From an uncultured Campylobacter sp. (GTDB lineage: Bacteria > Campylobacterota > Campylobacteria > Campylobacterales > Campylobacteraceae): 64,000 bases of DNA. The first letter of the stretch is position 1. Each line of letters opens with the position of its first letter. Position numbers and translations under genes: made by a program. The stretch is taken from assembly GCF_944323605.1 (NCBI RefSeq), contig NZ_CALUTC010000007.1, positions 1 to 64,000 on the forward strand. The letters run 5' to 3'. Below are positions 47,451-58,500 of the stretch, piece after piece. The notes beneath the pieces were generated by a model. The model did no database searches. It saw nothing but the letters and a program-made list of their open reading frames with translations, and was not told the origin of the DNA.

Positions 47451-48124
47451 ATGGCTATGAAATTTTTAAAAAATTAATCGCCTTAAAATTAGATTTTTCA
47501 AATTTTGATTGGCTTGAAAATAGCAATTTAAGCGAATTTGAAATTTTACTTTCTATCATACTTACTCAAAATACAAATTGGAATAATGTCTTAAAAGCAC
47601 TTTCGAATTTAAAAAAAGCAAATATAAACGATTTTAATGCTTTGGATAATATAAGCAAAGAAGATTTAGCACTTTTGATAAAGCCAAGTGGATTTTATAA
47701 CACAAAGTCAAAACGTATAAAAGATTTTATTAATTCTATTAAACTTGATTTTAAAGATTTTGATGATTTTAAAAATAGAGTTGATAGACAGTGGCTTTTG
47801 AGTGTCAAAGGTCTTGGTTTTGAAAGTGCTGATGGCATTTTAAATTATCTTTGTGGTAGAGAAATTTTAGTAGTAGATGCTTATACAAATAGACTTGCTA
47901 AGGCTTTAGGATATGAGTTTGAAAGCTATGATGAGTGTAGAGAATTTTTTGAAAGTGGCGTAGAAAAGAATCAAGAAAAACTTTGCAAATTATTAGGAAA
48001 AGATTATAAACTTTATGAGCTTTATCAAATTTTTCACGCTTTGATTTTGTCCTTTGTAAAGATGTATTCAAAAGGTAAAAGCATAAATAGCGATGGTATG
48101 AATATCATAAAAGATCTAAATTAA
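47447..48124 (+). CDS. HhH-GPD DNA glycosylase lacking the Fe-S cluster (MagIII-like)
   Basis: The 225-residue helix-hairpin-helix glycosylase resembles endonuclease III but has no C-terminal four-cysteine Fe-S motif. LSIILTQNTNWNNV matches the N-terminal helix, the HhH is LLSVKGLGFESADGIL and the catalytic Asp is in LVVDAYTNRLAKALG. This matches H. pylori MagIII, a 3-methyladenine glycosylase (family knowledge), so alkylation repair is the likely role. Start overlaps the DUF815 gene stop (ATGA). Confidence 0.82.
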   Translation: MNGYEIFKKLIALKLDFSNFDWLENSNLSEFEILLSIILTQNTNWNNVLKALSNLKKANINDFNALDNISKEDLALLIKPSGFYNTKSKRIKDFINSIKLDFKDFDDFKNRVDRQWLLSVKGLGFESADGILNYLCGREILVVDAYTNRLAKALGYEFESYDECREFFESGVEKNQEKLCKLLGKDYKLYELYQIFHALILSFVKMYSKGKSINSDGMNIIKDLN

Positions 48125-48126
48125 AA

Positions 48127-48543
48127 TCAATCATCAAATTCTCTACTTAATACAACACCATTATTATCTATCTTAAGCTCCATATTATTTGACAATTTTA
48201 TCTCATAATATAAAATTTTTCTTTCTATTTTCATTATAGCTACATTAGGGTATTCATTTTTTATTATCGCGGCTATGTGTTTTGGCAAAATATTTGGATT
48301 AAGACTAGCATATCTTGCTTTTGCTTCTTTAAAATTGCCTCCTATATCAAATTCAAGCTCTGTGCCATCGCTTAAATAAATTTCATAGGTGCTACCATCA
48401 ACTTGGACTAAGCCAACAGAAGCTTGAAAATTTGCACTTATGAATTGTTTTATATTATCAGGTAAAGCTGAAGGTGATATCATCATATCAGCTTTAAGAT
48501 ACAAAAAAACAACTGCAAGTAAGACAAATACCCTCTTAAGCAA
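48127..48543 (-). CDS. Secreted PepSY-like (DUF2874-type) protein
   Basis: The 138-residue protein has a signal peptide (about 1-18, MLKRVFVLLAVVFLYLKADM). It contains two copies of a roughly 55-residue unit: helix (LPDNIKQFISANF / LPKHIAAIIKNEYP) followed by strands ending in a YEI(Y/K)L..GTELEFD or YEIKLSNNMELKID pattern. This is the duplicated PepSY-like/DUF2874 fold of small periplasmic proteins. Function is unknown. Convergent with the MagIII-like gene (2 bases apart). Confidence 0.75.
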   Translation of the reverse strand: MLKRVFVLLAVVFLYLKADMMISPSALPDNIKQFISANFQASVGLVQVDGSTYEIYLSDGTELEFDIGGNFKEAKARYASLNPNILPKHIAAIIKNEYPNVAIMKIERKILYYEIKLSNNMELKIDNNGVVLSREFDD

Positions 48544-48616
48544 AGAAATATCCTTATTTTTTCTTAAGATTATATATAAGCTTTGTGAATTATTAGTGAA
48601 CTTTAATATAAAATGC

Positions 48617-48622
48617 TACAAT
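48617..48622 (+). promoter_or_regulatory. -10 box (extended TGCTACAAT) of the rhomboid-sixA unit
   Basis: TACAAT with an upstream TGC. A transcript start about 8 bases later would lie beyond the TTG at 48624, supporting the ATG at 48648 as the rhomboid start. Confidence 0.45.
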
Positions 48623-48647
48623 TTTGAAAAAAGATTTAGGTTTTATT

Positions 48648-49160
48648 ATGTTTTGTATCGCCCTTATAATTTCAAATTGCATTCTTTATTTTCTAATACC
48701 AGATAATGGACTGTATTCTATAAATGTATTTTTTATGCAAGGAGCTTATTGGCAAATTATAAGCTCTATGTTTATGCACGCAAATTTAACTCATCTTGCT
48801 TTAAATATGATTGTTTTATACCAGTTTGGATATATTTTAGAAAAACATTTAGGAAGTATAAAATTTGCTATTTTATATATGTTTGGAGGAATTTTAACCT
48901 CTTTGTTAAGTGCTTTTTATGTATATTATGATAGCATTAAAAATCAAGCATTTATAAATCTTGTCGGGGCAAGTGGTGCTATCTGCGTTTTGATAGGTTT
49001 TTATGCTTATGCAGATAGAAAATCATTGTTAGGCTTGGTTGTAGCGGTTTTGATTATGAGTTTTGTGCCTATATTTATGGGAGTAAATGTAGCTTGGTAT
49101 GCACATATTTTTGGTTTTATTTGCGGTTATTTGATAGCTAGATTAAGGGTATTTGTATGA
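48648..49160 (+). CDS. Rhomboid-family intramembrane serine protease
   Basis: The 170-residue protein has six membrane helices. Catalytic Ser109 lies in LVGASGAICVL (GxSG) and His153 in VAWYAHIFGFICGYL, the serine-histidine dyad of rhomboids. The helix 2 motif HANLTHLALNM is also present. The frame begins earlier at a TTG (48624), but that lies next to the -10 box and lacks a Shine-Dalgarno, whereas TTTAGG precedes the ATG at 48648 by 7 bases. It overlaps the sixA start (ATGA). Substrates are unknown. Confidence 0.9.
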   Translation: MFCIALIISNCILYFLIPDNGLYSINVFFMQGAYWQIISSMFMHANLTHLALNMIVLYQFGYILEKHLGSIKFAILYMFGGILTSLLSAFYVYYDSIKNQAFINLVGASGAICVLIGFYAYADRKSLLGLVVAVLIMSFVPIFMGVNVAWYAHIFGFICGYLIARLRVFV

Positions 49161-49633
49161 AAAAAATTTATTTATTAAGACATGCCAAAGCTTTTAAAGA
49201 GGGATTAAATGACTTTGAAAGAGATTTAAATGAAAAAGGCAAAGAGGATATAAAAAAAATGCTAAAAAAGCTTGAAAAATATGGCTTAAATTTTGATATG
49301 ATAGTATCATCTAAAGCTACACGAGCTTTAAAAACAGCAAAAAAATTCGCACAGCATTATAATAAAGAACTACATCTTGAAGATAGTTTTTATGAAGCTA
49401 ATGCTAAGGACTTGTTTTCTTACATAAAAAATTTAGATGATAGCATAAAATCAGTTCTTTTAGTCGGACATAATCCAGCCTTAAGTGAGTTAGCCGAGCT
49501 TTTAAGCGATATTTGTATAAATTCTTTTCCAACAAGTTCTGTTTTAGGGCTTTATTTTGAGTCTGATTCTTTTAAGAATTTAAAGGAACACGAAGCTAAG
49601 ATTTTATTTTTTGAATGCGTTAAGAATTTATAA
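49157..49633 (+). CDS. sixA: SixA-like phosphohistidine phosphatase
   Basis: The 158-residue histidine-phosphatase family protein has LLRHAKAFKEG (catalytic RHG-type His at residue 8), Arg in SSKATRALKTA and the second His in LVGHNPALSEL. The length fits SixA rather than phosphoglycerate mutase. In E. coli SixA acts on the nitrogen PTS protein, but Campylobacter lacks most PTS components, so the target here is unknown. Co-transcribed with the rhomboid gene. Confidence 0.88.
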   Translation: MKKIYLLRHAKAFKEGLNDFERDLNEKGKEDIKKMLKKLEKYGLNFDMIVSSKATRALKTAKKFAQHYNKELHLEDSFYEANAKDLFSYIKNLDDSIKSVLLVGHNPALSELAELLSDICINSFPTSSVLGLYFESDSFKNLKEHEAKILFFECVKNL

Positions 49634-49672
49634 TTTTTTTGAATGCTAAAATTAAAACAAAAGCTTTTTTGC

Positions 49673-52620
<2,948 letters not shown>

Positions 52621-52631
<11 letters not shown>

Positions 52632-53382
52632 TAGCTTTGTTAGCAAGAGCTTAAAAATTTCTCGCAATAAGGCTTTAGAGCTGATAGAAAACAAAGAAGT
52701 ATCATTAAATTCATCTTTTTTTAAGCCATCTTTTAATATTAAAAACTATCTTTTAAGCATAGATAAAAAATCAGATTTAAGTGAGGCAGATTTATTAAAT
52801 AGTGAGCTTTTAAAGCTTGAATTAATAAAGAAAATTTATGTAAGTAGAGCGGCTTTTAAACTTAAGTATTTTTTAAATGAAATACAGCTTGATTTAAAAG
52901 ATAAAATTTGCCTTGATATAGGCTCTTCAAAGGGCGGATTTGTAGAGGTTTTGCTAGAAAATGGAGTTAAAAAGGTTGTAGCTTTAGATGTGGGTTCTAT
53001 GCAACTTGACAAGAGTTTAAGAGAAAATTTAAGAGTTGTTTGTGTTGAAAATACTGACTTAAGATCTTTTAAAAGTGATTTAAAATTTGATTTTATAAGC
53101 TGTGATGTGAGTTTTATATCTTTATTAAAACTTTTAGAATATATAAATAATTTTGCAAAAAAGGATATAATTTTGCTTTTTAAGCCACAATTTGAACTAG
53201 GCATTGACGCAAAGAGAAATAAAAAAGGTTTATGTTTAGATGAAAAAGAGATATATAGAGCAAGAGAAAATTTTGAAAAAGAATGCAAGGCTTTATGCTG
53301 GAATTTTAAATTCAGCAAGGCTTCAGAGTTGAGAGGAAAGAATGGAAATATCGAGTATTTTTACTATTACCAAAAAGGATGA
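52621..53382 (+). CDS. tlyA: rRNA 2'-O-methyltransferase TlyA
   Basis: The 253-residue protein has an N-terminal S4 RNA-binding domain (about 1-60) and an RrmJ-like methyltransferase domain with SRAAFKLKYFL and the SAM-binding LDIGSSKGGFVEVLL. C. jejuni TlyA is of the shorter type that methylates C1920 of 23S rRNA (family knowledge) and influences capreomycin susceptibility, motility and biofilm. The ATG overlaps the upstream gene, and the ribF start lies 41 bases inside the 3' end. Confidence 0.93.
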
Positions 53383-54202
53383 AGTAAGAGACTTGGCTAT
53401 AGGTTGCTTTGATGGACTCCATTTAGCACATTTCGAGCTTTTTAAGCATCTTGGTAAAAAATCAGCTATCTTAATAATAGACAAAGATTATAAATACAAC
53501 CTAACTCCGAATGAGGACAAACATTTTTTTATAAATTTTAGTGTCTTTTCTTTGTCATTTGATGATATAAAACATATGCAAGGTGATGAATTTTTAAATG
53601 AGCTTAAAAAAGAATTTAAAAACTTAGAAAAAATAGTGCTTGGTTATGATTTTCGTTTCGGTTTAAATAGAGCATTTGCCGCTGATGATGTTGAAAAGTT
53701 AAGTGGCATTAAAACCGTTATCGTGCCTGAATTTAAGCTTAATGGGCTTAGCGTGCATTCAAAACTAATAAGAGAATTTTTAAAAAATGGCAAAATAAAA
53801 GAAGCAAACGAGATGTTAGGCAGAGCTTATAGCGTTAAAGCAGAGATTGTAAGAGGGCAGGGACTAGGTTCAAAAGAGCTTGTGGCTACTATAAATTTGG
53901 AGTGTAAAGATAGATATTTGCTTCCTAAAAATGGTGTTTATGCAAGTTTTACAAATTTAAATGATAAATTTTTTAAAAGTGTTTGTTTTATAGGTATTAG
54001 AAATACAGATTTAAATTTTAGCTTTGAAACCCATATTTTAGATGAGAATTTTAAAGATGAGAATTTTAAAGAAGCAAGAGTATTTTTCAAGGACTTTTTG
54101 AGAGAAAATCAAAAATTTAAAGATTTATCGCAGCTAAAAGCTCAAATTCTAAAAGACTGTAAAAATGCTTTAAAACTTTTAGGAGGCTTTAATGAAAGAT
54201 GA
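53342..54202 (+). CDS. ribF: Bifunctional riboflavin kinase / FAD synthetase
   Basis: The 286-residue enzyme makes FMN and FAD. The N-terminal adenylyltransferase has GCFDGLHLAH (residues 22-31), LGYDFRFGLNRAFA and SVHSKLIREFLKNG; the C-terminal flavokinase (about 165-286) has VKAEIVRGQGLGSKELVATINL. The ATG at 53342 follows GAGAGGAAAG. A perfect 15-base tandem duplication (54041-54070) gives DENFKDENFK near residue 238. It ends overlapping cmoA by 11 bases. FrdA/FrdB-type flavoenzymes in this window need its product. Confidence 0.93.
   Translation: MEISSIFTITKKDEVRDLAIGCFDGLHLAHFELFKHLGKKSAILIIDKDYKYNLTPNEDKHFFINFSVFSLSFDDIKHMQGDEFLNELKKEFKNLEKIVLGYDFRFGLNRAFAADDVEKLSGIKTVIVPEFKLNGLSVHSKLIREFLKNGKIKEANEMLGRAYSVKAEIVRGQGLGSKELVATINLECKDRYLLPKNGVYASFTNLNDKFFKSVCFIGIRNTDLNFSFETHILDENFKDENFKEARVFFKDFLRENQKFKDLSQLKAQILKDCKNALKLLGGFNER
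54041..54070 (+). repeat. 15-bp tandem duplication inside ribF
   Basis: GATGAGAATTTTAAA occurs twice in direct succession (54041-54055 and 54056-54070), in frame, adding five residues in a loop of the flavokinase domain. Confidence 0.9.
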
Positions 54203-54896
54203 AGTTTTTAAGCTCGATGTAAAAAAACAATTTGAATTTGATGAAGATGTGGTATCTGTTTTTGATGATATGATAAGCAGATCCGTTCCTTTTTATGATG
54301 AAAATTTGCAACTTTGCGTTTCTTTGATTTCAAAACTTGCTAAACAAAATTCTACACTTTGTGATCTTGGTTGCTCTACAGGCACTTTTTTGCTCGAAAT
54401 GTTTAAGGCAAGAAGTGATTTGCTTTTGCACGGCATAGACAGTTCAGAAGCTATGCTTAATAACGCTAGGCATAAAGCCAAAGCGTATGGTGCAAAGATA
54501 ACACTGCATAGCGGCTTGCTTGATGAATTTTTGTTTTTTAAAAGCGATATATTTGTCTCATCTTATACTATGCAGTTTATAAGACCCCCAAAAAGACAGG
54601 CTTTGATAAATAACATATATGATAAACTAAACGAAAATGGATTTTTTATAATGAGTGAAAAAGTGCTTTATGAAGACGCTTTTTTGTCTAAAAAAATGAT
54701 AGAGCTTTATAGCGAATATAAACTATCAAAAGGATATAGTAAAATAGAGATAAGCAATAAAAGAGAAGCCTTAGAAAATGTTTTAGTCCCATACAGTGAA
54801 AAAGAAAATATTGCTATGCTTAAAAATGCTGGATTTTCCAAGATAGAAAGCATTTTTAAATGGGCTAATTTCGAGACTTTTTTAGCTTTTAAGTAA
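54192..54896 (+). CDS. cmoA: Carboxy-SAM synthase CmoA
   Basis: The 234-residue SAM-binding enzyme makes carboxy-SAM from SAM and prephenate for the 5-carboxymethoxyuridine wobble modification of tRNA. The N-terminal family block FEFDEDVVSVFDDMISRSVP is diagnostic. The SAM motif LCDLGCSTGTFLLEM, acidic loop HGIDSSEAM and SYTMQFIRP follow. AGGAGG precedes the ATG. The partner CmoB is not in the window. Confidence 0.93.
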   Translation: MKDEVFKLDVKKQFEFDEDVVSVFDDMISRSVPFYDENLQLCVSLISKLAKQNSTLCDLGCSTGTFLLEMFKARSDLLLHGIDSSEAMLNNARHKAKAYGAKITLHSGLLDEFLFFKSDIFVSSYTMQFIRPPKRQALINNIYDKLNENGFFIMSEKVLYEDAFLSKKMIELYSEYKLSKGYSKIEISNKREALENVLVPYSEKENIAMLKNAGFSKIESIFKWANFETFLAFK

Positions 54897-54933
54897 TGCA
54901 AAGCTCACAGTCTATTTGTTTGCTAAATTTAGC

Positions 54934-54939
54934 TATACT
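54934..54939 (+). promoter_or_regulatory. -10 box of purU
   Basis: TATACT, preceded by GC and a T-rich tract, 27 bases before the purU ATG at 54966 in the 69-base gap after cmoA. Confidence 0.4.
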
Positions 54940-54965
54940 TTTTTAATATTATTTTAAGGTTTTAA

Positions 54966-55790
54966 ATGACTTATATTTTAAAAATTTGCACTGCTGATGA
55001 AAAAGGCTTGATTTATAGGATTTGCGACCTTATTTTTAGACACCATATAAATATCATTAAAAATGATGAATTTGTTGGCGAGGGAATGTTTTTCTTTAGG
55101 TCTGTTTTAGAAGGTGATTTTGATACAAATGCTTTTTTAGGACTTTTAGAGGCACTTTTACCAAAAAATTCTTTAATAGAACTGCATAAAAATAGAAAAA
55201 AAGATATAGTAATCTTTGCAAGTAAAGAAAGCCACTGCATTGGAGATTTGCTGATAAAACACTACAGCAATGAACTTAAAGCAAATATAAAAGCTGTTAT
55301 TTCAAACCACGATTCGTTAGAGGATTTAGTTTTGAAATTTAATCTACCTTTTCATTTTATATCCACTTTAAATTTAGATAGACAGTTGCAAGAAGAAAAG
55401 GTTTTAGAGTGTTTAAAGGGATATGATTTTGATTATCTTGTATTAGCAAAATATATGAGAATTTTATCATCTTCTTTTGTTTCGAAATTCGAACATAAAA
55501 TCATAAACATACACCACTCATTTCTACCAGCTTTTATAGGTGCAAATCCCTACAAACAAGCTTACGAAAGAGGAGTTAAGATAATAGGTGCAACAGCTCA
55601 TTTTGTTAATGATAATCTTGATGAAGGTCCTATAATAACTCAAGATATATTGTCAATAAGCCACGAAGATACTTGGCAAGATATGAGAGATAAGGGTAGG
55701 GCAGTGGAAAAAAATGTTTTAGCAAAGGCACTTGATTTGGTCTTTGATGACAGAGTTTTTATATACGAAAATAAAACAATTGTCTTTTAA
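54966..55790 (+). CDS. purU: Formyltetrahydrofolate deformylase
   Basis: The 274-residue enzyme hydrolyses 10-formyl-THF to formate and THF, balancing one-carbon pools. An N-terminal ACT domain (about 1-80, LKICTADEKGLIYRICDLIF) is followed by the formyltransferase fold with AKYMRILSSSF, NIHHSFLPAFIGANPYKQAY (catalytic His and Asn context) and DEGPIITQD. Length is normal. It has its own weak promoter. Confidence 0.95.
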   Translation: MTYILKICTADEKGLIYRICDLIFRHHINIIKNDEFVGEGMFFFRSVLEGDFDTNAFLGLLEALLPKNSLIELHKNRKKDIVIFASKESHCIGDLLIKHYSNELKANIKAVISNHDSLEDLVLKFNLPFHFISTLNLDRQLQEEKVLECLKGYDFDYLVLAKYMRILSSSFVSKFEHKIINIHHSFLPAFIGANPYKQAYERGVKIIGATAHFVNDNLDEGPIITQDILSISHEDTWQDMRDKGRAVEKNVLAKALDLVFDDRVFIYENKTIVF

Positions 55791-55829
55791 AATTTTTTGT
55801 ATGATATTTGCAAGAAATCTATAAAACTG

Positions 55830-55835
55830 TATAAT
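55830..55835 (+). promoter_or_regulatory. -10 box of the MFS transporter gene
   Basis: TATAAT preceded by CTG, 29 bases before the ATG at 55864. Confidence 0.5.
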
Positions 55836-55863
55836 ATAGTCAAGCAAATGTTTTGGATTAAAT

Positions 55864-56997
55864 ATGAATTTTATAAAAACTGTCATAATATTTACAGCTA
55901 TATTAACTTTAGCTCTTTTGTATGCACCACAACCAATAGCTCCAAATTTGGCTATTTACTTTAATGTTTCTTTGAGTGAAATTTCTTGGGTATTAAGCGT
56001 TTCCTTGATACCTCTTGCCATAGCACCGCTTTTGTATGGATATTTGCTTGAAAAATTCTCCTTAAAAAGAATACTCATTTTTTCTTTACTTGCTTGTGCT
56101 ATTTTTCAAATTATCGCAAATTTAAGTTCTAATTTTTACTTTTTTCTAAGTTTTAGATTCTTGCAGTCTCTTTGTATCCCAGCCATACTTACATCACTTT
56201 TAACTCTTTTAACTCGTATAGACGAGCAAAACACTCAAAAAAATGTAGCTATTTACGTGGGAGCTACTACATTTGGTGGTTTTGTGGGCAGGGTTTTTGG
56301 GTCTTATCTTAGTGATTTGTTTTCTTGGCATTTTGCCTTAAATTTCTTTGCTATATTAATGCTTTTTTGTGCTTTTTTGTGCTTTGCTTTTAAGGATAGT
56401 AATTCTAGTGTTATGCAAGTATCATTAAGGGATTTTATACCATATTTTAGGGAAACTAAATTTTTGGTTTTGCTTTTTTGTATATTTATAATGTTTTTTT
56501 CTTTTCAAAGTGTGCTTTCATTTTTGCCATTTCATCTTAAGGATATTTTTAAAGATATTACACAAACTCAAATAGGTTTGATATATCTTGGTTTTTTAAC
56601 GGGCATTTTTAGTTCTTTGTTTATAGGGCAGACTGTTAAATTTTTTAAAAGTAGATTTAATACAGTTATTTTTGGGCTTTTTATCTTTATAACAGGGACT
56701 ATTTTTATGCTGATTCCATTTTTTGAATTTTATTTTATAGCTATGTTCGTTTTTTGTAGCGGAATGTTTATATGCCACTGTATATTTTCTGCTTTGTTAA
56801 ATTTAAGCACTACACAAAAAGGATTGGCAAATGGACTTTATCTGACATTTTACTACAGCGGAGGGGCTTTTGGTTCGGTATTGCCAAGCTTTTATTATGC
56901 TAGTTTGGGTTGGAATTTCCTTTGTATCTTTACTGTGTTACTTTTATTCTCATCTATATTAATTTTACTTAAATATAGGAATTTTTATAAATACTAA
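55864..56997 (+). CDS. MFS transporter (YnfM/arabinose-efflux type)
   Basis: The 377-residue integral membrane protein has about 12 helices. It shows the MFS loop 2-3 pattern (LLYGYLLEKFSLKRILIFSL) and the motif GGFVGRVFGSYLSDLFSW in helices 4-5. It belongs to the YnfM-like group of drug/metabolite exporters; the substrate is unknown. Transcribed alone. It may be accessory: the genes downstream to 59.1 kb are also non-core. Confidence 0.88.
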   Translation: MNFIKTVIIFTAILTLALLYAPQPIAPNLAIYFNVSLSEISWVLSVSLIPLAIAPLLYGYLLEKFSLKRILIFSLLACAIFQIIANLSSNFYFFLSFRFLQSLCIPAILTSLLTLLTRIDEQNTQKNVAIYVGATTFGGFVGRVFGSYLSDLFSWHFALNFFAILMLFCAFLCFAFKDSNSSVMQVSLRDFIPYFRETKFLVLLFCIFIMFFSFQSVLSFLPFHLKDIFKDITQTQIGLIYLGFLTGIFSSLFIGQTVKFFKSRFNTVIFGLFIFITGTIFMLIPFFEFYFIAMFVFCSGMFICHCIFSALLNLSTTQKGLANGLYLTFYYSGGAFGSVLPSFYYASLGWNFLCIFTVLLLFSSILILLKYRNFYKY

Positions 56998-57063
56998 AAT
57001 AATATTTTGCTTTTAGCTTAAAGTATAAATCTAAAAACATTTATATTCTTTTGTATTCTTTGA

Positions 57064-57069
57064 TATAAT
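57064..57069 (+). promoter_or_regulatory. -10 box of the citE-like gene
   Basis: TATAAT 30 bases before the ATG at 57099, so the promoter of the frameshifted gene is intact. Confidence 0.5.
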
Positions 57070-57098
57070 GTTTAATAAAAAATTAAGGTTTATACTAT

Positions 57099-57948
57099 AT
57101 GTCAAATTCTGTTTCTTTTAGAGATTATCCAAAAGCAAAAAGCTTTCTTTTTGTATCAGGGATTAAAAAAGATGATTTTAAGCATTGCTTTGCAAGTGAA
57201 GCAGATGCCATTGTAATAGATTTAGAAGATTCTGTTCCAGCTGAACGCAAAAAAGAGAGTAGGGCTAATGTATTAGAATTTTGTCGCTTAAATTCTGATA
57301 AGAAATTTTTTATTCGTGTAAATGATGCACAAAGTGATTTTTTCAATGATGATATGGTTTTTATAAGAGAATTAGGCTTGAAGTTTATAATGGGTATAAT
57401 GCTTTCTAAGGCGGAGCAAAAAGAGCACATAGAATCTGTCTTAAAAAAATTTAGGAGAAGTGCCTATAATCTTGCTTATAGAAAGTGCTTTAGGACTTCA
57501 AAATTTAAATCTCATAGCCGCACATCCTTGCGTAAAACAACTTGCTTTTGGGGCATTTGATATGATACTTGATTTGGGTTTAAAAGATGGATATGGTAAG
57601 GATTTTGTGTTAAATTATGCTCGTGTGCAAATGATTTTATCAAGCCGAATTTACAATCTTTTGCCACCGATAAATCGCGTATTTCCAAATACTAAAGATG
57701 AATCTAAATTTAAAACACATTTAGAATTTGTTTATTCTATGGGTTTTAGCGGTGCATTAACCTTTTATCCAAATCAACTCTCTATCATAAATGAAATTTT
57801 TTCTCAAGGAGACAAAGAAAGTGAATGGGCAAAAGAGGTTTTAAGATTATCAAAACTTCACAAAGGTGAGCCTTTTAGTTTTGAGGGGAATAGGGTTGAT
57901 ATATCCACGATTAAAAAGGCTCAAGGAATTTTAAAAACGCAGTATTGA
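57099..57948 (+). pseudogene. HpcH/HpaI-family CitE-like lyase, broken by a +1 frameshift in an A7 run
   Basis: Two frames together encode one CitE-like (citrate lyase beta/malyl-CoA lyase) protein. The N-terminal part (SFLFVSGIKKDDF, VIDLEDSVPAERK, FIRVND) reads from the ATG at 57099; the C-terminal part (PIILLIESALGL, FGAFDMILDLG, SGALTFYPNQL) continues in another frame to 57948. The break is at the A7 run 57443-57449. With six A's the reading becomes LKNLGEVPIILLIES without interruption, giving 282 residues, the normal family length. As sequenced, translation would end at 57560 with a foreign tail. It could be a pseudogene, a slipped-strand switch or a sequencing error. Confidence 0.85.
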
Positions 57949-57950
57949 CT

Positions 57951-58283
57951 TTATGTTGTCTTTTTATATTCATACCCCCATATAGCAAGTGAATTTAACA
58001 CGTCTTTTAGACTTTCGCCCAGAGGAGTCAAAAAATACTCCACTCGCGGCGGAACTTCGGCATAGACTTTACGCTTTAAAATCTTTGCTTCTTCTAGCTC
58101 TCGTAGATTCTGTGTTAGCACTGCTTGAGATATGCTTTGATTTTTAGTGGCTGAAATGCTTTTCTTTAGCTCCCCAAAACGTTTCCTCCCGCTTAATAAA
58201 TCTCGTATTATAAGAAATTTCCATTTGTTACCGATGAGATTTAGTGTCGTCTCAATATGACAAGGCGAGTGATATTTTTTCAT
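57951..58283 (-). CDS. HxlR-family transcriptional regulator (RrpB-like)
   Basis: The 110-residue winged-helix regulator of the HxlR/DUF24 family begins MKKYHSPCHIETTLNLIGNK: Cys8 is the conserved redox or electrophile-sensing cysteine, followed by the family block GNKWKFLIIRDLL. The recognition region is ISQAVLTQNLRELEEAKIL. It is divergent from a NAD(P)-binding protein, the arrangement of C. jejuni RrpB (Cj1556) and Cj1555c as I recall, where it affects peroxide stress. AAAGGAAA precedes the ATG. The gene uses GC-richer stretches than its neighbours. Confidence 0.88.
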   Translation of the reverse strand: MKKYHSPCHIETTLNLIGNKWKFLIIRDLLSGRKRFGELKKSISATKNQSISQAVLTQNLRELEEAKILKRKVYAEVPPRVEYFLTPLGESLKDVLNSLAIWGYEYKKTT

Positions 58284-58352
58284 AGCTTTCCTTTAAAATT
58301 TTACATTAAATTCTAACATATTTTTACAACTTATATTATAAATTTTAAAAAA

Positions 58353-58388
58353 ATTATTGTTTAAAAAACACATATTTTACACAATAAT
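58353..58388. promoter_or_regulatory. Inverted repeat in the hxlR/NAD(P)-binding divergent region (candidate operator)
   Basis: ATTATTGT (58353-58360) and ACAATAAT (58381-58388) are perfect 8-bp inverted arms 20 bases apart in the 217-base divergent spacer. They lie between the likely -10 boxes for the regulator (TAGAAT on the minus strand, 58310-58315) and the NAD(P)-binding gene (TATAAT, 58448-58453). Such arms can arise by chance in AT-rich DNA. Nothing else is evident in the spacer. Confidence 0.3.
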
Positions 58389-58447
58389 ATTAAAAATACT
58401 ACTACATTATAAAATTATTCCTACTTAAATTTATATACCTACTCTAT

Positions 58448-58453
58448 TATAAT
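58448..58453 (+). promoter_or_regulatory. -10 box of the NAD(P)-binding protein gene
   Basis: TATAAT 48 bases before the ATG at 58501. The preceding CCTACT motif occurs twice within 30 bases upstream, a possible direct-repeat site. Confidence 0.4.
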
Positions 58454-58500
58454 TTCAATGTTGCTTTTTAAGAGCAAAAAATTTATTATAAAGGATATAG

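Noticed and set aside
48624-48647. TTG start for the rhomboid protein
   Set aside because: It has no Shine-Dalgarno and lies immediately after the probable -10 box, before any likely transcript start; the ATG at 48648 has TTTAGG at correct spacing.
48617-48650. Riboswitch or leader RNA ahead of the rhomboid gene
   Set aside because: The spacer is about 100 bases with no conserved stems recognised; the same holds for the other gaps before nusA, purU and metN.
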